Assembly (NCBI GenBank): GCA_040879165.1
Contig: JBBDKV010000013.1
Location: 62,001-126,000 of the forward strand
DNA length: 64,000 nt
Reading direction: 5' to 3'
DNA from: JBBDKV01 sp040879165
GTDB lineage: Bacteria; Patescibacteriota; Microgenomatia; UBA1400; PJMF01
Position 1 is the stretch's first letter. Every line of letters begins with the position of its first letter. Both the position numbers and the translations under genes were made by a program. The notes beneath the pieces are model-generated. The model saw nothing but the letters and a program-made list of their open reading frames with translations, was not told the origin of the DNA and searched no databases. Below are positions 33,869 through 41,137 of the stretch, in pieces.

Positions 33869-33936
33869 TGCGGGTCTAGGAGTCGAACCTAGCCTGTGAG
33901 ATTATGAGCCTCACGTGCACCGTACACTAACCCGCG
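33868..33936 (-). tRNA. tRNA-Met(CAT), probable initiator
   Basis: The cloverleaf is: acceptor CGCGGGT/ACCCGCA with a C1-A72 mismatch, D stem GTGT/GCAC with a 5-base loop, anticodon arm TGAGG-CTCATAA-TCTCA, T arm CTAGG-TTCGACT-CCTAG. The discriminator is A and CCA is not encoded. The C1-A72 mismatch is the hallmark of bacterial initiator tRNA. However, the three G-C pairs usual at the foot of the initiator anticodon stem are replaced by A-T, G-C, G-T, pair 11-24 is T-A, and the D loop is very short. Confidence 0.85.
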
Positions 33937-34015
33937 CGATAAGACTCATATTATAGCGACCTTTACCCTCCAGGTCAAAACTAGATTATTTGGATTATCT
34001 GAATCAGAAAATTTT

Positions 34016-34023
34016 GGTATAAT
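34016..34023 (+). promoter_or_regulatory. Promoter of the plus-strand tRNA, extended -10
   Basis: TGGTATAAT (bases 34015-34023) ends 11 bases before the tRNA 5' end. No consensus -35 is present. Confidence 0.6.
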
Positions 34024-34034
34024 GCGACTCTGGC

Positions 34035-34108
34035 GCCAGGGTAGCTCAGTTGGTTAGAGCACAGGATTCATAAACCTGAGGTCGAGAGTTCGAATCTCTC
34101 CCCTGGTA
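34035..34108 (+). tRNA. tRNA with CAT anticodon (elongator Met, or Ile2)
   Basis: Acceptor GCCAGGG/CCCTGGT (G1-T72 wobble), D arm GCTC-AGTTGGTTA-GAGC, anticodon arm CAGGA-TTCATAA-ACCTG, T arm GAGAG-TTCGAAT-CTCTC, discriminator A, no encoded CCA. The paired first position rules against an initiator. Elongator Met and the lysidine-modified Ile tRNA share this anticodon and cannot be told apart with certainty here. The YfiH-type gene follows 30 bases later. Confidence 0.93.
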
Positions 34109-34138
34109 CACTTCAGCAGACAACAACTCAGATTAATT

Positions 34139-34735
34139 ATGCTCTCTAATCCCCTTCCTGCCACCTGCCGAACCTACAGCACTCATCGCACTGACACAGC
34201 TTCATATCCTGCTGATTGGCAAACCCACCAATTAGTCAAAATGGGCCAGCCCCATGGTGATCAAATTCTAGGTATAGATTCACCCGACGACCCAACCCTG
34301 CTTACCAGCGACGGCTGCCTCACCAGCCAACCAGGACTCCACCTCCAGGTTAAAACAGCGGACTGCCTACCAATCTTGCTCTATCACCCCAAACCGGTAA
34401 TTGGCGCCATTCATGCGGGAAGGAAGAGTACACAACAACAGATACTATCTAAAGTCTGTCAGCTATTACAGGAAAAATTTGCTATTTTTGATCAACTTGC
34501 TCTCTGGTTCGGTCCAGCCATATGCGTTGATTGCTACCAAGTCGATCGAGAAATGGATCTGCACTATAATCTAATTGCTGAGAATACCAAGCAGCTTCGT
34601 CAGTTTTTTTCTAAAGAACAGGCAACGATTTTCAACTCAGACCTCTGTACCGCCCATCATAATGATCAGTTTTTTTCGTATCGTCAAGAAGGTCCGCAAG
34701 TACCAAGGAATTTTTCAGGCATCGTGCTTGAGTAA
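34139..34735 (+). CDS. YfiH/DUF152 family protein (Cu-oxidase_4, purine nucleoside phosphorylase-like)
   Basis: In this 198-residue protein GQPHGD, the core TADCLPILLYHPKPVIGAIH, then AGRKST and FGPAICVDCYQV give the His-Cys-His metal site of this family, often misnamed polyphenol oxidase or laccase. Some members act on purine nucleosides or in peptidoglycan quality control; which applies here is not known. Slightly shorter than the usual 230-250 residues. It is probably transcribed with the tRNA just upstream. Confidence 0.8.
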   Translation: MLSNPLPATCRTYSTHRTDTASYPADWQTHQLVKMGQPHGDQILGIDSPDDPTLLTSDGCLTSQPGLHLQVKTADCLPILLYHPKPVIGAIHAGRKSTQQQILSKVCQLLQEKFAIFDQLALWFGPAICVDCYQVDREMDLHYNLIAENTKQLRQFFSKEQATIFNSDLCTAHHNDQFFSYRQEGPQVPRNFSGIVLE

Positions 34736-34782
34736 ATGCAGTGTTTACCTAAGCAACAACTTGCCTCAACCGCAAAAAGCTG

Positions 34783-34788
34783 TAGACT
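34783..34788 (+). promoter_or_regulatory. -10 box of the anchored thioredoxin gene
   Basis: TTGCCT (34761-34766), 16 bases, TAGACT, then only 6 bases to the ATG at 34795. The mRNA is predicted to be leaderless. Confidence 0.45.
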
Positions 34789-34794
34789 AGTGCC

Positions 34795-35310
34795 ATGCAC
34801 CATTCGGCTCAAAAACCACACATTCAACAACCGCATGCTCGTCAGCCACAATCTCGGCGACCACTGCTTTTAGTCGCACTCGCCCTATTTCTGGCAGGAG
34901 CAGGTTTTTATGGTCAACAGCGACTTTGCCAGACAGCTGTGGCAGCTCCATTTTGCGAACAAGAACGCACAACTACCTCTTCCTCAAAGAGATTAGCCGA
35001 GAGTTATCTAGAATACTCACCTGAAGCATTACAATCTGCACACAACCAAGAAAACACCGTCGTGCTCTACTTCTGGGCACCTTGGTGCAGCACCTGCTCG
35101 ACACTCGATCACGATCTGCAAGACGGTATAGCTCAAGTTCCGGATGACATTACGCTGCTGCGCGTTAATTATGACGAAGAAACAGAGTTGAAGCAGCGCT
35201 TCAACGTCGTCACCCAACACACTTTTGTGCAATTAACTGCCAATAATGAGCCAATCACTGTCTGGGTTGGCGGAGAAATTGAGGAGTTGGTAGAGAATTT
35301 GGAGTTGTAG
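34795..35310 (+). CDS. Membrane-anchored thioredoxin-like protein
   Basis: The 171-residue protein has a His/Gln/Arg-rich cytoplasmic start, one membrane helix (residues 23-40) and an exported thioredoxin fold with the redox motif WAPWCSTC (Cys98, Cys101). TQHTFVQL stands where the cis-Pro loop should be, with Thr in place of the usual Pro. It probably reduces or oxidises disulfides outside the membrane. Two further cysteines (45, 54) lie between the helix and the domain. Confidence 0.82.
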   Translation: MHHSAQKPHIQQPHARQPQSRRPLLLVALALFLAGAGFYGQQRLCQTAVAAPFCEQERTTTSSSKRLAESYLEYSPEALQSAHNQENTVVLYFWAPWCSTCSTLDHDLQDGIAQVPDDITLLRVNYDEETELKQRFNVVTQHTFVQLTANNEPITVWVGGEIEELVENLEL

Positions 35311-35385
35311 GACTAATTCACCAATCATGGGTGTTGTGCTGACCAAATTGCAGCAAAACATATTTTTAATTGAATAAACTCTAAA

Positions 35386-35416
35386 CAAAAAAACAGACCC
35401 ACTTTCGAGGGACTGT
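35386..35416 (-). terminator. groEL terminator
   Basis: ACAGTCCC and GGGTCTGT (minus strand; one T-T mismatch) flank an 8-base loop and are followed by seven T. It lies about 110 bases past the groEL stop. Confidence 0.7.
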
Positions 35417-35454
35417 CTTTCTATTTTCACGACTTTCACCATGAGGAGCGGATG

Positions 35455-35514
35455 TTGGCGAGAGAGGATTAGGTCTCCGGAGGAGGCCGCACAGCGAAGC
35501 GCCTCTCTCGCCAA
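35455..35514. repeat. 13-bp inverted repeat in the groEL 3' region
   Basis: TTGGCGAGAGAGG and CCTCTCTCGCCAA are perfectly complementary and enclose 34 bases that contain the palindrome CTCCGGAG and a GCG/CGC mini-hairpin. In the groEL mRNA this would form a long structured stem between the stop and the terminator, perhaps protecting the 3' end. No open frame is present. Confidence 0.55.
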
Positions 35515-35528
35515 TCATCTGCGACGAA

Positions 35529-37169
35529 TTACATCATTCCGCCCATGCCGCCCATGTCAGCTCCGCCACCGCCACCTGCGGCTGGCTTGGCATCTTCAGG
35601 CTCATCAGCGATCAAGCACTCAGTTGTCAGAATCATTGATGACACTGAGGCAGCATTTTGCAAGGCAGCGATTTCGACCTTAGCAGGTTCAATCACGCCA
35701 GCCTTAACCATGTCGCCAAAGCTGTTGTTCATTACATCAAAACCCCAGGTTGGATCGTCTTTTTCTTTGATTTTGTAGACGACTTCGCCTTCGTTGACTC
35801 CTGCATTCTGAGCCAGCATGCGCAGTGGCTCTTCCATCACCTCTCGGATCAGGTCAACACCCATTTGCTCATCTGGTGAACCAGTTTTCAGTTTCTCCAA
35901 CGCTTTACCTGCTTGAATAAAGGTCACTCCACCACCAGGGATGATGCCTTCGTCAATAGCCGCACGTAATGCTTCTTTGGCATCTTTGACGCGCTCCTGC
36001 AAGTTCTTCATCTCAATTTCAGTTGAAGCACCTACTTGGATAACGGCAACGCCGCCAGTGAGTTTGGCTTTGCGCTCTTGGAGTTTTTCAATATCAAACT
36101 CAGACGTTGCGTTCTCAATCTGAGCATCAAGCTGAGAAACGCGAGCATCAAGATCAGATTGTGAGCCTTTACCACCAACAATCACTGTTTCATCTTTACT
36201 CGAACGAACAGCATCTGCACGACCAAGGTCTTCAACAGCTGCGTCTTTGAGCTGTCGACCGGCTTCGCCAGAGATAAGATTGGCTCCGGTCAAGATCGCA
36301 ATATCCTGGAGCAACTCTTTTTTACGATCACCAAACCCTGGTGCCTTCACTGCCAAGACATTAAAGGAGCCGCGTAGTTTGTTGACGACTAGTGTAGTCA
36401 GCGCTTCACCCTCAACGTCATCTGCAATGATCACCAAATCTTTACTGACCTTCATAAAATTCTCTAGCATTGGCAAGAGTTCTTGCAAACTAGAAACCTT
36501 TTGATCAGTGACCAAGATGTACGGAGCCTTAATTTCTGATTCCATTTTATCTGAATCAGTAACAAAGTACGGTGAGGCGTAGCCTTTATCAAGAATCATT
36601 CCCTGTTTGTGCTCAATGGTGATGTCCATGGTTTTACCTTCTTCAACCTCGACTACACCATCTTTGCCAACCATTTTCAGAGCTTCGGCAATTTTAGCAC
36701 CAATAACTTCATTTTGAGCTGAAATAGTGGCTACTTTTTCCCAGTCTGATTGTTTAACTGGCTTGGCTAAACGACGAATTTCCTTGATTGCTGCCTCAAC
36801 TGCGCGATCAATACCACGCTTCATGATCATCGGATTAGCACCTGCGGTAACGTACTTCATGCCTTTACTAGCAATGTGTTGAGCAAGCAGCGTAGCAGTT
36901 GTAGTACCGTCTCCAGCGACATCATTGGTTTTATTAGCGGCTTCTTTGACTAATTGAGCGCCCATGTTCTCAAATTTATCCTCTAGTGTGATCTCTTTGG
37001 CAACACTGACACCATCATGAATGACGCTTGGCGCACCCCATGATTTATCAATGGCTACATTACGACCTTTAGGGCCAAGAGTTGTGGTAACCGCAGCAGC
37101 GAGCTTGTTAATACCGCTGAGCATTTTTTGTCGAGCATCATCGCCATAAGCGAGTTGTTTTGCTGGCAT
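35529..37169 (-). CDS. groL: Chaperonin GroEL
   Basis: The 546-residue protein shows family features: LGPKGRNVAIDKSWGAPSV, VAGDGTTTATLLAQ near the ATP site, KAPGFGDRKKELL in the apical domain, and a C-terminal GGM tail (MGGMGGMM). AAAGGAAA precedes the ATG. It follows groES by 32 bases on the same transcript and is controlled by the CIRCE-like site before groES. Confidence 0.98.
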   Translation of the reverse strand: MPAKQLAYGDDARQKMLSGINKLAAAVTTTLGPKGRNVAIDKSWGAPSVIHDGVSVAKEITLEDKFENMGAQLVKEAANKTNDVAGDGTTTATLLAQHIASKGMKYVTAGANPMIMKRGIDRAVEAAIKEIRRLAKPVKQSDWEKVATISAQNEVIGAKIAEALKMVGKDGVVEVEEGKTMDITIEHKQGMILDKGYASPYFVTDSDKMESEIKAPYILVTDQKVSSLQELLPMLENFMKVSKDLVIIADDVEGEALTTLVVNKLRGSFNVLAVKAPGFGDRKKELLQDIAILTGANLISGEAGRQLKDAAVEDLGRADAVRSSKDETVIVGGKGSQSDLDARVSQLDAQIENATSEFDIEKLQERKAKLTGGVAVIQVGASTEIEMKNLQERVKDAKEALRAAIDEGIIPGGGVTFIQAGKALEKLKTGSPDEQMGVDLIREVMEEPLRMLAQNAGVNEGEVVYKIKEKDDPTWGFDVMNNSFGDMVKAGVIEPAKVEIAALQNAASVSSMILTTECLIADEPEDAKPAAGGGGGADMGGMGGMM

Positions 37170-37201
37170 AGATTTCCTTTCTGAAGAAATTACTTAGAAT
37201 G

Positions 37202-37504
37202 TTACTTTATAATGGCGAGCACGTCCTCAAATTTGAGGAATTGGTACTCGGTATCACCGATTTTGAATTCGTTGCCACCCCATTTTTTGTAAATAACCTG
37301 ATCACCTTTTTTAACAGAGGCAGTGACTTTGGCGCCGTCAATCATGGCAGCATCGCCAACTGCAAGGACTTTGCCATACTGTGGCTTATCCTCGTGAGAA
37401 TCAGGCAAATAAATGCCGGAAGCAGTTTTCTTTTCTGCCTCAGCTGGTTCTACCAATACGTACCCTGGTAGGGGGTGTAATTTTGAAGCAGTGAGTGAGC
37501 TCAT
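37202..37504 (-). CDS. groS: Co-chaperonin GroES
   Basis: The 100-residue protein has LPGYVLVEPAEAEKKTASGI, the mobile-loop region, then YGKVLAVGDA and GDQVIYKKWGGNEFKIGDTE. It caps GroEL. AAAGGAG sits 6 bases before the ATG. A long leader of about 130 bases separates it from its CIRCE-controlled promoter. Confidence 0.97.
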   Translation of the reverse strand: MSSLTASKLHPLPGYVLVEPAEAEKKTASGIYLPDSHEDKPQYGKVLAVGDAAMIDGAKVTASVKKGDQVIYKKWGGNEFKIGDTEYQFLKFEDVLAIIK

Positions 37505-37541
37505 AGCAACTCCTTTTTTTGTACTTATGTACTAATACGGT

Positions 37542-37557
37542 TTGGCAAGCTTGCTAA
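37542..37557. promoter_or_regulatory. Near-palindrome in the groES leader with CIRCE-like half sites
   Basis: On the minus strand TTAGCAAGCTTGCCAA is a palindrome with one mismatch whose left half equals the half site seen before hrcA (TTAGCAA). It lies about 40 bases before the groES ATG. It could be a second HrcA contact or simply a hairpin. Confidence 0.3.
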
Positions 37558-37627
37558 TTCAGCGAGGTAAGTACCGATGGTCTACTTCGCTGCAAATCTA
37601 ATTCTAGCAAAAGAGTCAAGACTCTGA

Positions 37628-37665
37628 TAAGCAGATACTATAAAAGACTGCTAAACAATCGTCAA
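37628..37665 (-). promoter_or_regulatory. groES promoter overlapped by a CIRCE-like operator (37628-37654)
   Basis: TTGACG, 17 bases, TATAGT on the minus strand. The operator TTAGCAGTC-N9-ATCTGCTTA overlaps the spacer and -10; its left arm is identical to the dnaK operator and its right arm differs at two positions. Confidence 0.78.
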
Positions 37666-37679
37666 CGGGCAATTGTGAG

Positions 37680-38354
37680 TTATGTTGTTTTCTGTGACGC
37701 TGAACCAGCATCAGGCTCTTGAGAAAAAACTGATTTTTCATCGTCAGCACGAGCTTCATCAGCTGGTTTTTCCCAAACAGGAGCTTGTTCATGACCGCGG
37801 ATAACAGATACCCGGGACAGCAGAAAGCCTTCGCAATTTATACCGCGATCTTCAAAATACTGATCGAGCTCTGCCTGAACAGATCCTTCAATTTGACTAC
37901 GATTATGAGTGATTTGATCAAGAGTGAGGTTTGATAAAACGCTTGCCACACGACTCCGCGCTGTTGGACGAACCAGTTTAGAAACGACGTTTTCGCCAAT
38001 ATTTTCCCAAAGTTCGGGGGCATTTTTCCTATCAATTCGAAACAGAATCGATCCTTCGACAGAAATCGACTTTCCATCAAACGTTGACGTCTGGATGGGT
38101 TGATCCCCCAAGGCTTCGGAGTTTTTGGAAAAGTCAAAACTATCATGAATTGAGTACTCGAGAATTTGCGCATTGAACAACTTAGCAACTTGCCAAAATG
38201 GAATTTTAAAATGCAAACCAGGTCCCCAAACTCGCGGTAAGACGCCGCGACCACGATCGTACACACACGCCACATGACCTGGTGGCACAGAAATAAAAAA
38301 GCCACCAACGACTTCGTCGACAAAAAATGAAACAACTAGTTTATCAAATTCCAT
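37680..38354 (-). CDS. SPFH/band 7 (prohibitin-like) protein
   Basis: The 224-residue protein has ISVPPGHVACVYDRGRGVLP, followed by VWGPGLHFKIPFWQ, then SKNSEALGDQPIQTSTFDGK and SISVEGSILFRI, the order of the SPFH domain, and TLDQITHNRSQIEGSVQAEL for the helical end. The C-terminal 35 residues are polar. A short hydrophobic start (LVVSFFVDEVVGGFFI) may anchor it to the membrane. Such proteins scaffold membrane domains and often modulate FtsH. The ATG at 38354 was chosen; the frame opens seven codons earlier. Confidence 0.75.
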   Translation of the reverse strand: MEFDKLVVSFFVDEVVGGFFISVPPGHVACVYDRGRGVLPRVWGPGLHFKIPFWQVAKLFNAQILEYSIHDSFDFSKNSEALGDQPIQTSTFDGKSISVEGSILFRIDRKNAPELWENIGENVVSKLVRPTARSRVASVLSNLTLDQITHNRSQIEGSVQAELDQYFEDRGINCEGFLLSRVSVIRGHEQAPVWEKPADEARADDEKSVFSQEPDAGSASQKTT

Positions 38355-38455
38355 AATATCGCCACGATGCAGCAACAGCGCAGCAGATGTATTGTACCCT
38401 AGTTGTGCGCGCTAGGGGAAGCAGTAGCTTGTTGACAGCACACTTTGCTGCAAAT

Positions 38456-39232
38456 CTATTTAACATCTACTACCACCTTTTCTCCTTGACCAGCTTCTGC
38501 TTCTTTCTTCGCTCTGTAATCCTGAAATTTAACCTGAATTGCGCGTCCCGTCGTCAGCAGAATGCTGAAACACAGCGTAGTAATAATAAACAGCTTTTTT
38601 CCCGCAGGGAGCTGAAATATCCAAAACAGAAAAAATGACACCACTGGCAAAATAAATTGCAATTTCACCATCTGATTACGACTAATGCGATACGGTGAAA
38701 TAATGGCAGAAATCACCTCAAGAATCAGTAGTAACCCTGCCTGAACGAAATTCAACTGAAAACTAAACTGGGTTAAATCATACCGACCCATAAATTCCAG
38801 ATTAAACGGCACATCTATGGCTGGCATAAAACCATAGATCAAGTCAAAATCTTCGCCAGTCAAGCCAGTATTAAACATCTGCCAGAGCATCAGGGCAATG
38901 ACAATCTGGACAAACAGACCAATTATTTCGGCAATCAACACTCGTCGATTCGACCGCAAGACAGTCTTTTTTTTCTGAGAGACCACTACTGGCTCAGAAG
39001 CATGTGACTGTTCAATGCTTCGCACTTGTTGCTCAATATCTCTTCGGTCTTTCTCCCGCCGCTGCCCCGCCATCCACAGTGGTAGCAGTAGCACGCGGAT
39101 GAGGATTGTCAGGAAAATCACCGCCACGCCCATATCGGCATTACCTCGAGTAATTACCTCAAGTAACCAGTAAAAGAAAACTAAGACATTAAAAAATGGC
39201 TGATAGACAAAGGTTGTGAACAATTCAAACAT
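38456..39232 (-). CDS. yidC: YidC/Oxa1 family membrane protein insertase
   Basis: The 258-residue protein has helices at about 10-28, 33-53 (MGVAVIFLTILIRVLLLPLW, the YidC TM2 signature with its conserved Arg) and several later ones. A charged cytoplasmic loop follows TM2. The large periplasmic domain of Gram-negative YidC is absent, as in monoderm or mini-YidC forms. It inserts membrane proteins with or without Sec. Confidence 0.85.
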   Translation of the reverse strand: MFELFTTFVYQPFFNVLVFFYWLLEVITRGNADMGVAVIFLTILIRVLLLPLWMAGQRREKDRRDIEQQVRSIEQSHASEPVVVSQKKKTVLRSNRRVLIAEIIGLFVQIVIALMLWQMFNTGLTGEDFDLIYGFMPAIDVPFNLEFMGRYDLTQFSFQLNFVQAGLLLILEVISAIISPYRISRNQMVKLQFILPVVSFFLFWIFQLPAGKKLFIITTLCFSILLTTGRAIQVKFQDYRAKKEAEAGQGEKVVVDVK

Positions 39233-39238
39233 ATTGCT

Positions 39239-39244
39239 ATTCTA
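39239..39244 (-). promoter_or_regulatory. yidC -10 box close to the start codon
   Basis: TAGAAT on the minus strand ends 6 bases before the ATG at 39232; the overlapping TATAGA is an alternative. A leaderless mRNA is predicted. Confidence 0.4.
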
Positions 39245-39307
39245 TACTAAACTTGAAATGTATAAAAAAAATGAAAACAGAAAAAAACTCACTCGACAAC
39301 AACTGAG

Positions 39308-39655
39308 CTAACTGGGAAGCTGCTCGCTCTCGATTAAAATACCATTGACCATCGACATTGTATCTCTTAATGAAATAACCAACTCCTGAGAAAGCTCCAT
39401 AGTTTCTTCATCCAGCGAAATTTCTTCTAGAGTAAGATTTGATTCTTGCAAGCAGGTATCAAACGCATCTTGCAGCCAATCCCCGTGCTCTTCCACCCAA
39501 GACTGCCGCTCCAACTTGGGTAAAATCAAAACCTGACGGACAACCTCTGAAACTGCCTTCAGTTCACGAGTCTTGAGATATAAATTAAACTTTGTCGATG
39601 AAGTAGTCACACTTCGCAACGTCACGCTTGGTACAAAATCATTCATATAATTCAT
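39308..39655 (-). CDS. Hypothetical protein, coupled to its upstream gene
   Basis: The 115-residue protein shows a short beta-rich start (PSVTLRSVTTSSTKFNLYLK) followed by helices, mostly acidic at the end. No family is recognised. The ATG at 39655 overlaps the stop of the preceding gene as ATGA, so translation is coupled and the two proteins may work together. Confidence 0.5.
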   Translation of the reverse strand: MNYMNDFVPSVTLRSVTTSSTKFNLYLKTRELKAVSEVVRQVLILPKLERQSWVEEHGDWLQDAFDTCLQESNLTLEEISLDEETMELSQELVISLRDTMSMVNGILIESEQLPS

Positions 39656-39873
39656 TGCAAAACTCCAAGTTCTAGTAGTTCTAGATCTACTTCTGGCATT
39701 TTAGCGGTATTTGAATGGCGATAGCACCCCTCTGAGTACTTGCCACGCACATACGCTGCTTGGCGGGCATAGCCATAACTACTTGAGGAGCTACTTAAGG
39801 AGGACAAAATTGCCGCAGATGAGCAAATAGGTGCAAGAGAAATGTGGGTAGGGTTTTGCAATGGGTTCACCAT
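39652..39873 (-). CDS. Small Ser/Tyr-rich hypothetical protein
   Basis: This 73-residue protein has a run of Ser (AAILSSLSSSSSSYGYARQA) and several Tyr and Cys residues. The start at 39873 was chosen because TATAAT (39883-39888) lies 9 bases before it. The stop overlaps the next gene. No function can be assigned. Confidence 0.45.
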   Translation of the reverse strand: MVNPLQNPTHISLAPICSSAAILSSLSSSSSSYGYARQAAYVRGKYSEGCYRHSNTAKMPEVDLELLELGVLQ

Positions 39874-39882
39874 AACGTAAGT

Positions 39883-39888
39883 ATTATA
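39883..39888 (-). promoter_or_regulatory. -10 box of the 39873/39655 gene pair
   Basis: A perfect TATAAT on the minus strand lies 9 bases before the ATG at 39873, giving a leader of about two bases. Confidence 0.45.
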
Positions 39889-39979
39889 TACCATATGGAT
39901 ACGCGTCTTGCTAGTGTTGAGCGCAGGTGCCAGTCAAATCACTACAATACCCATTGCTCTCTAATCTGGCAAAAGCAGG

Positions 39980-39985
39980 TATAAT
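39980..39985 (+). promoter_or_regulatory. tsaC-tsaE -10 box
   Basis: A perfect TATAAT ends 9 bases before the ATG at 39995. No convincing -35 box. The leader would be about two bases. Confidence 0.5.
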
Positions 39986-39994
39986 ATACCTTCT

Positions 39995-41137
39995 ATGCTA
40001 CGAATCCGCGTCAAAAGCACATCCGAACAACAATCAGCTATCCAACAAGCCACCGCTATTTTGAGTGCGGGTGGCTTGATTATTTTCCCAACCGAGACCA
40101 CCTATGGAGTCGGTGTTGACGCCACCAACCCAGCCGCTGTCCAAAAATTACTCAAGTACAAATCTCGCAGAGAAGGCAAGCCACTCTCCATCGCAGTCAG
40201 CTCAGTTGCAATGGCCGCTGAATACGTTGCAGTAAATGACCAAGCAGCCGCTGCCTATCAACAATTTTTACCCGGTCCCGTCACAGTTGTATCTCAGAGT
40301 CGAGGTCGAGTTGCTCCAGAGGTGGCATCTGAATTTAACACGTTGGGCATTCGCATTCCAGATTACCCACTGATTCTGCAGCTGATCAACGCGTATGGCA
40401 AGCCCATTACCGCCACCTCTGCAAATATGTCTGGAGGAAAGCGTCCATATGATATAGACAGCCTACTCAGCCAACTGCCAAAAAAACAGCTTGGGTTAAT
40501 CGACTGCGTGTTAGATGCGGGAAAATTACCGCCAAATCCGCCATCATTAGTTATTGATACTAGTTTTTCCGCACCGGTCACGCTGCGCGCTCGGGACGAG
40601 CGCGCGTCAGATGAGCGGAGTTTGGATTCAGATGAGGAAGGCTTGGATTCGGCTGCACCCACAACCTTAGTCTCAGACAGTCCAGAGATGACAGAGCGTA
40701 TCGCAGGCACCTATTTGCTCAAATATTGGAATGACATTACATCGCGCGGCTTAGTGATTGGGCTGGATGGCGAGCTTGGCACCGGCAAAACAGTTTTCGC
40801 CAAGGGAGCAGCTGATTTTCTGAAAATACAAGACAAAATGAGCTCACCCACATACACCTATATCGAAAGTTATGACTTCCCTCGTCATGGCGTGCGTGGA
40901 CAGCTACATCACTGTGATTTTTGGAAGATCGCCAGTCAAGATGAACTGCGACTGCTGGGAGTTGATACGCTGTTGGGCGCAAAACAAGTGGTGCTGATTG
41001 AATGGTGGCAACAAGTAGCCCAATGGCTGTTGCCACAACTGACAATCAAAAACATTCCACTCGTGCAAATTTTGATACAAGATCCAAACAAAGGAACTGA
41101 GCGACGCATACAAATCGATGAATCACATGCCAAATAA
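39995..41137 (+). CDS. TsaC-TsaE fusion protein for tRNA t6A synthesis
   Basis: This 380-residue protein joins two enzymes that are normally separate. Residues 1-198 are TsaC/Sua5-type threonylcarbamoyl-AMP synthase (GGLIIFPTETTYGVGVDATN, KYKSRREGKPLSIAVS, TSANMSG). Residues 199-228 are an acidic Ser/Asp/Arg linker with repeated DER and LDS units. Residues 229-380 are the TsaE ATPase: Walker A GELGTGKT (259-266), SSPTYTYIESY, HHCDFWKI and VVLIEWW. TsaC makes the intermediate and TsaE powers the TsaBD complex. tsaD follows with a 20-base overlap. TsaB is not seen in the window. Confidence 0.92.
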   Translation: MLRIRVKSTSEQQSAIQQATAILSAGGLIIFPTETTYGVGVDATNPAAVQKLLKYKSRREGKPLSIAVSSVAMAAEYVAVNDQAAAAYQQFLPGPVTVVSQSRGRVAPEVASEFNTLGIRIPDYPLILQLINAYGKPITATSANMSGGKRPYDIDSLLSQLPKKQLGLIDCVLDAGKLPPNPPSLVIDTSFSAPVTLRARDERASDERSLDSDEEGLDSAAPTTLVSDSPEMTERIAGTYLLKYWNDITSRGLVIGLDGELGTGKTVFAKGAADFLKIQDKMSSPTYTYIESYDFPRHGVRGQLHHCDFWKIASQDELRLLGVDTLLGAKQVVLIEWWQQVAQWLLPQLTIKNIPLVQILIQDPNKGTERRIQIDESHAK

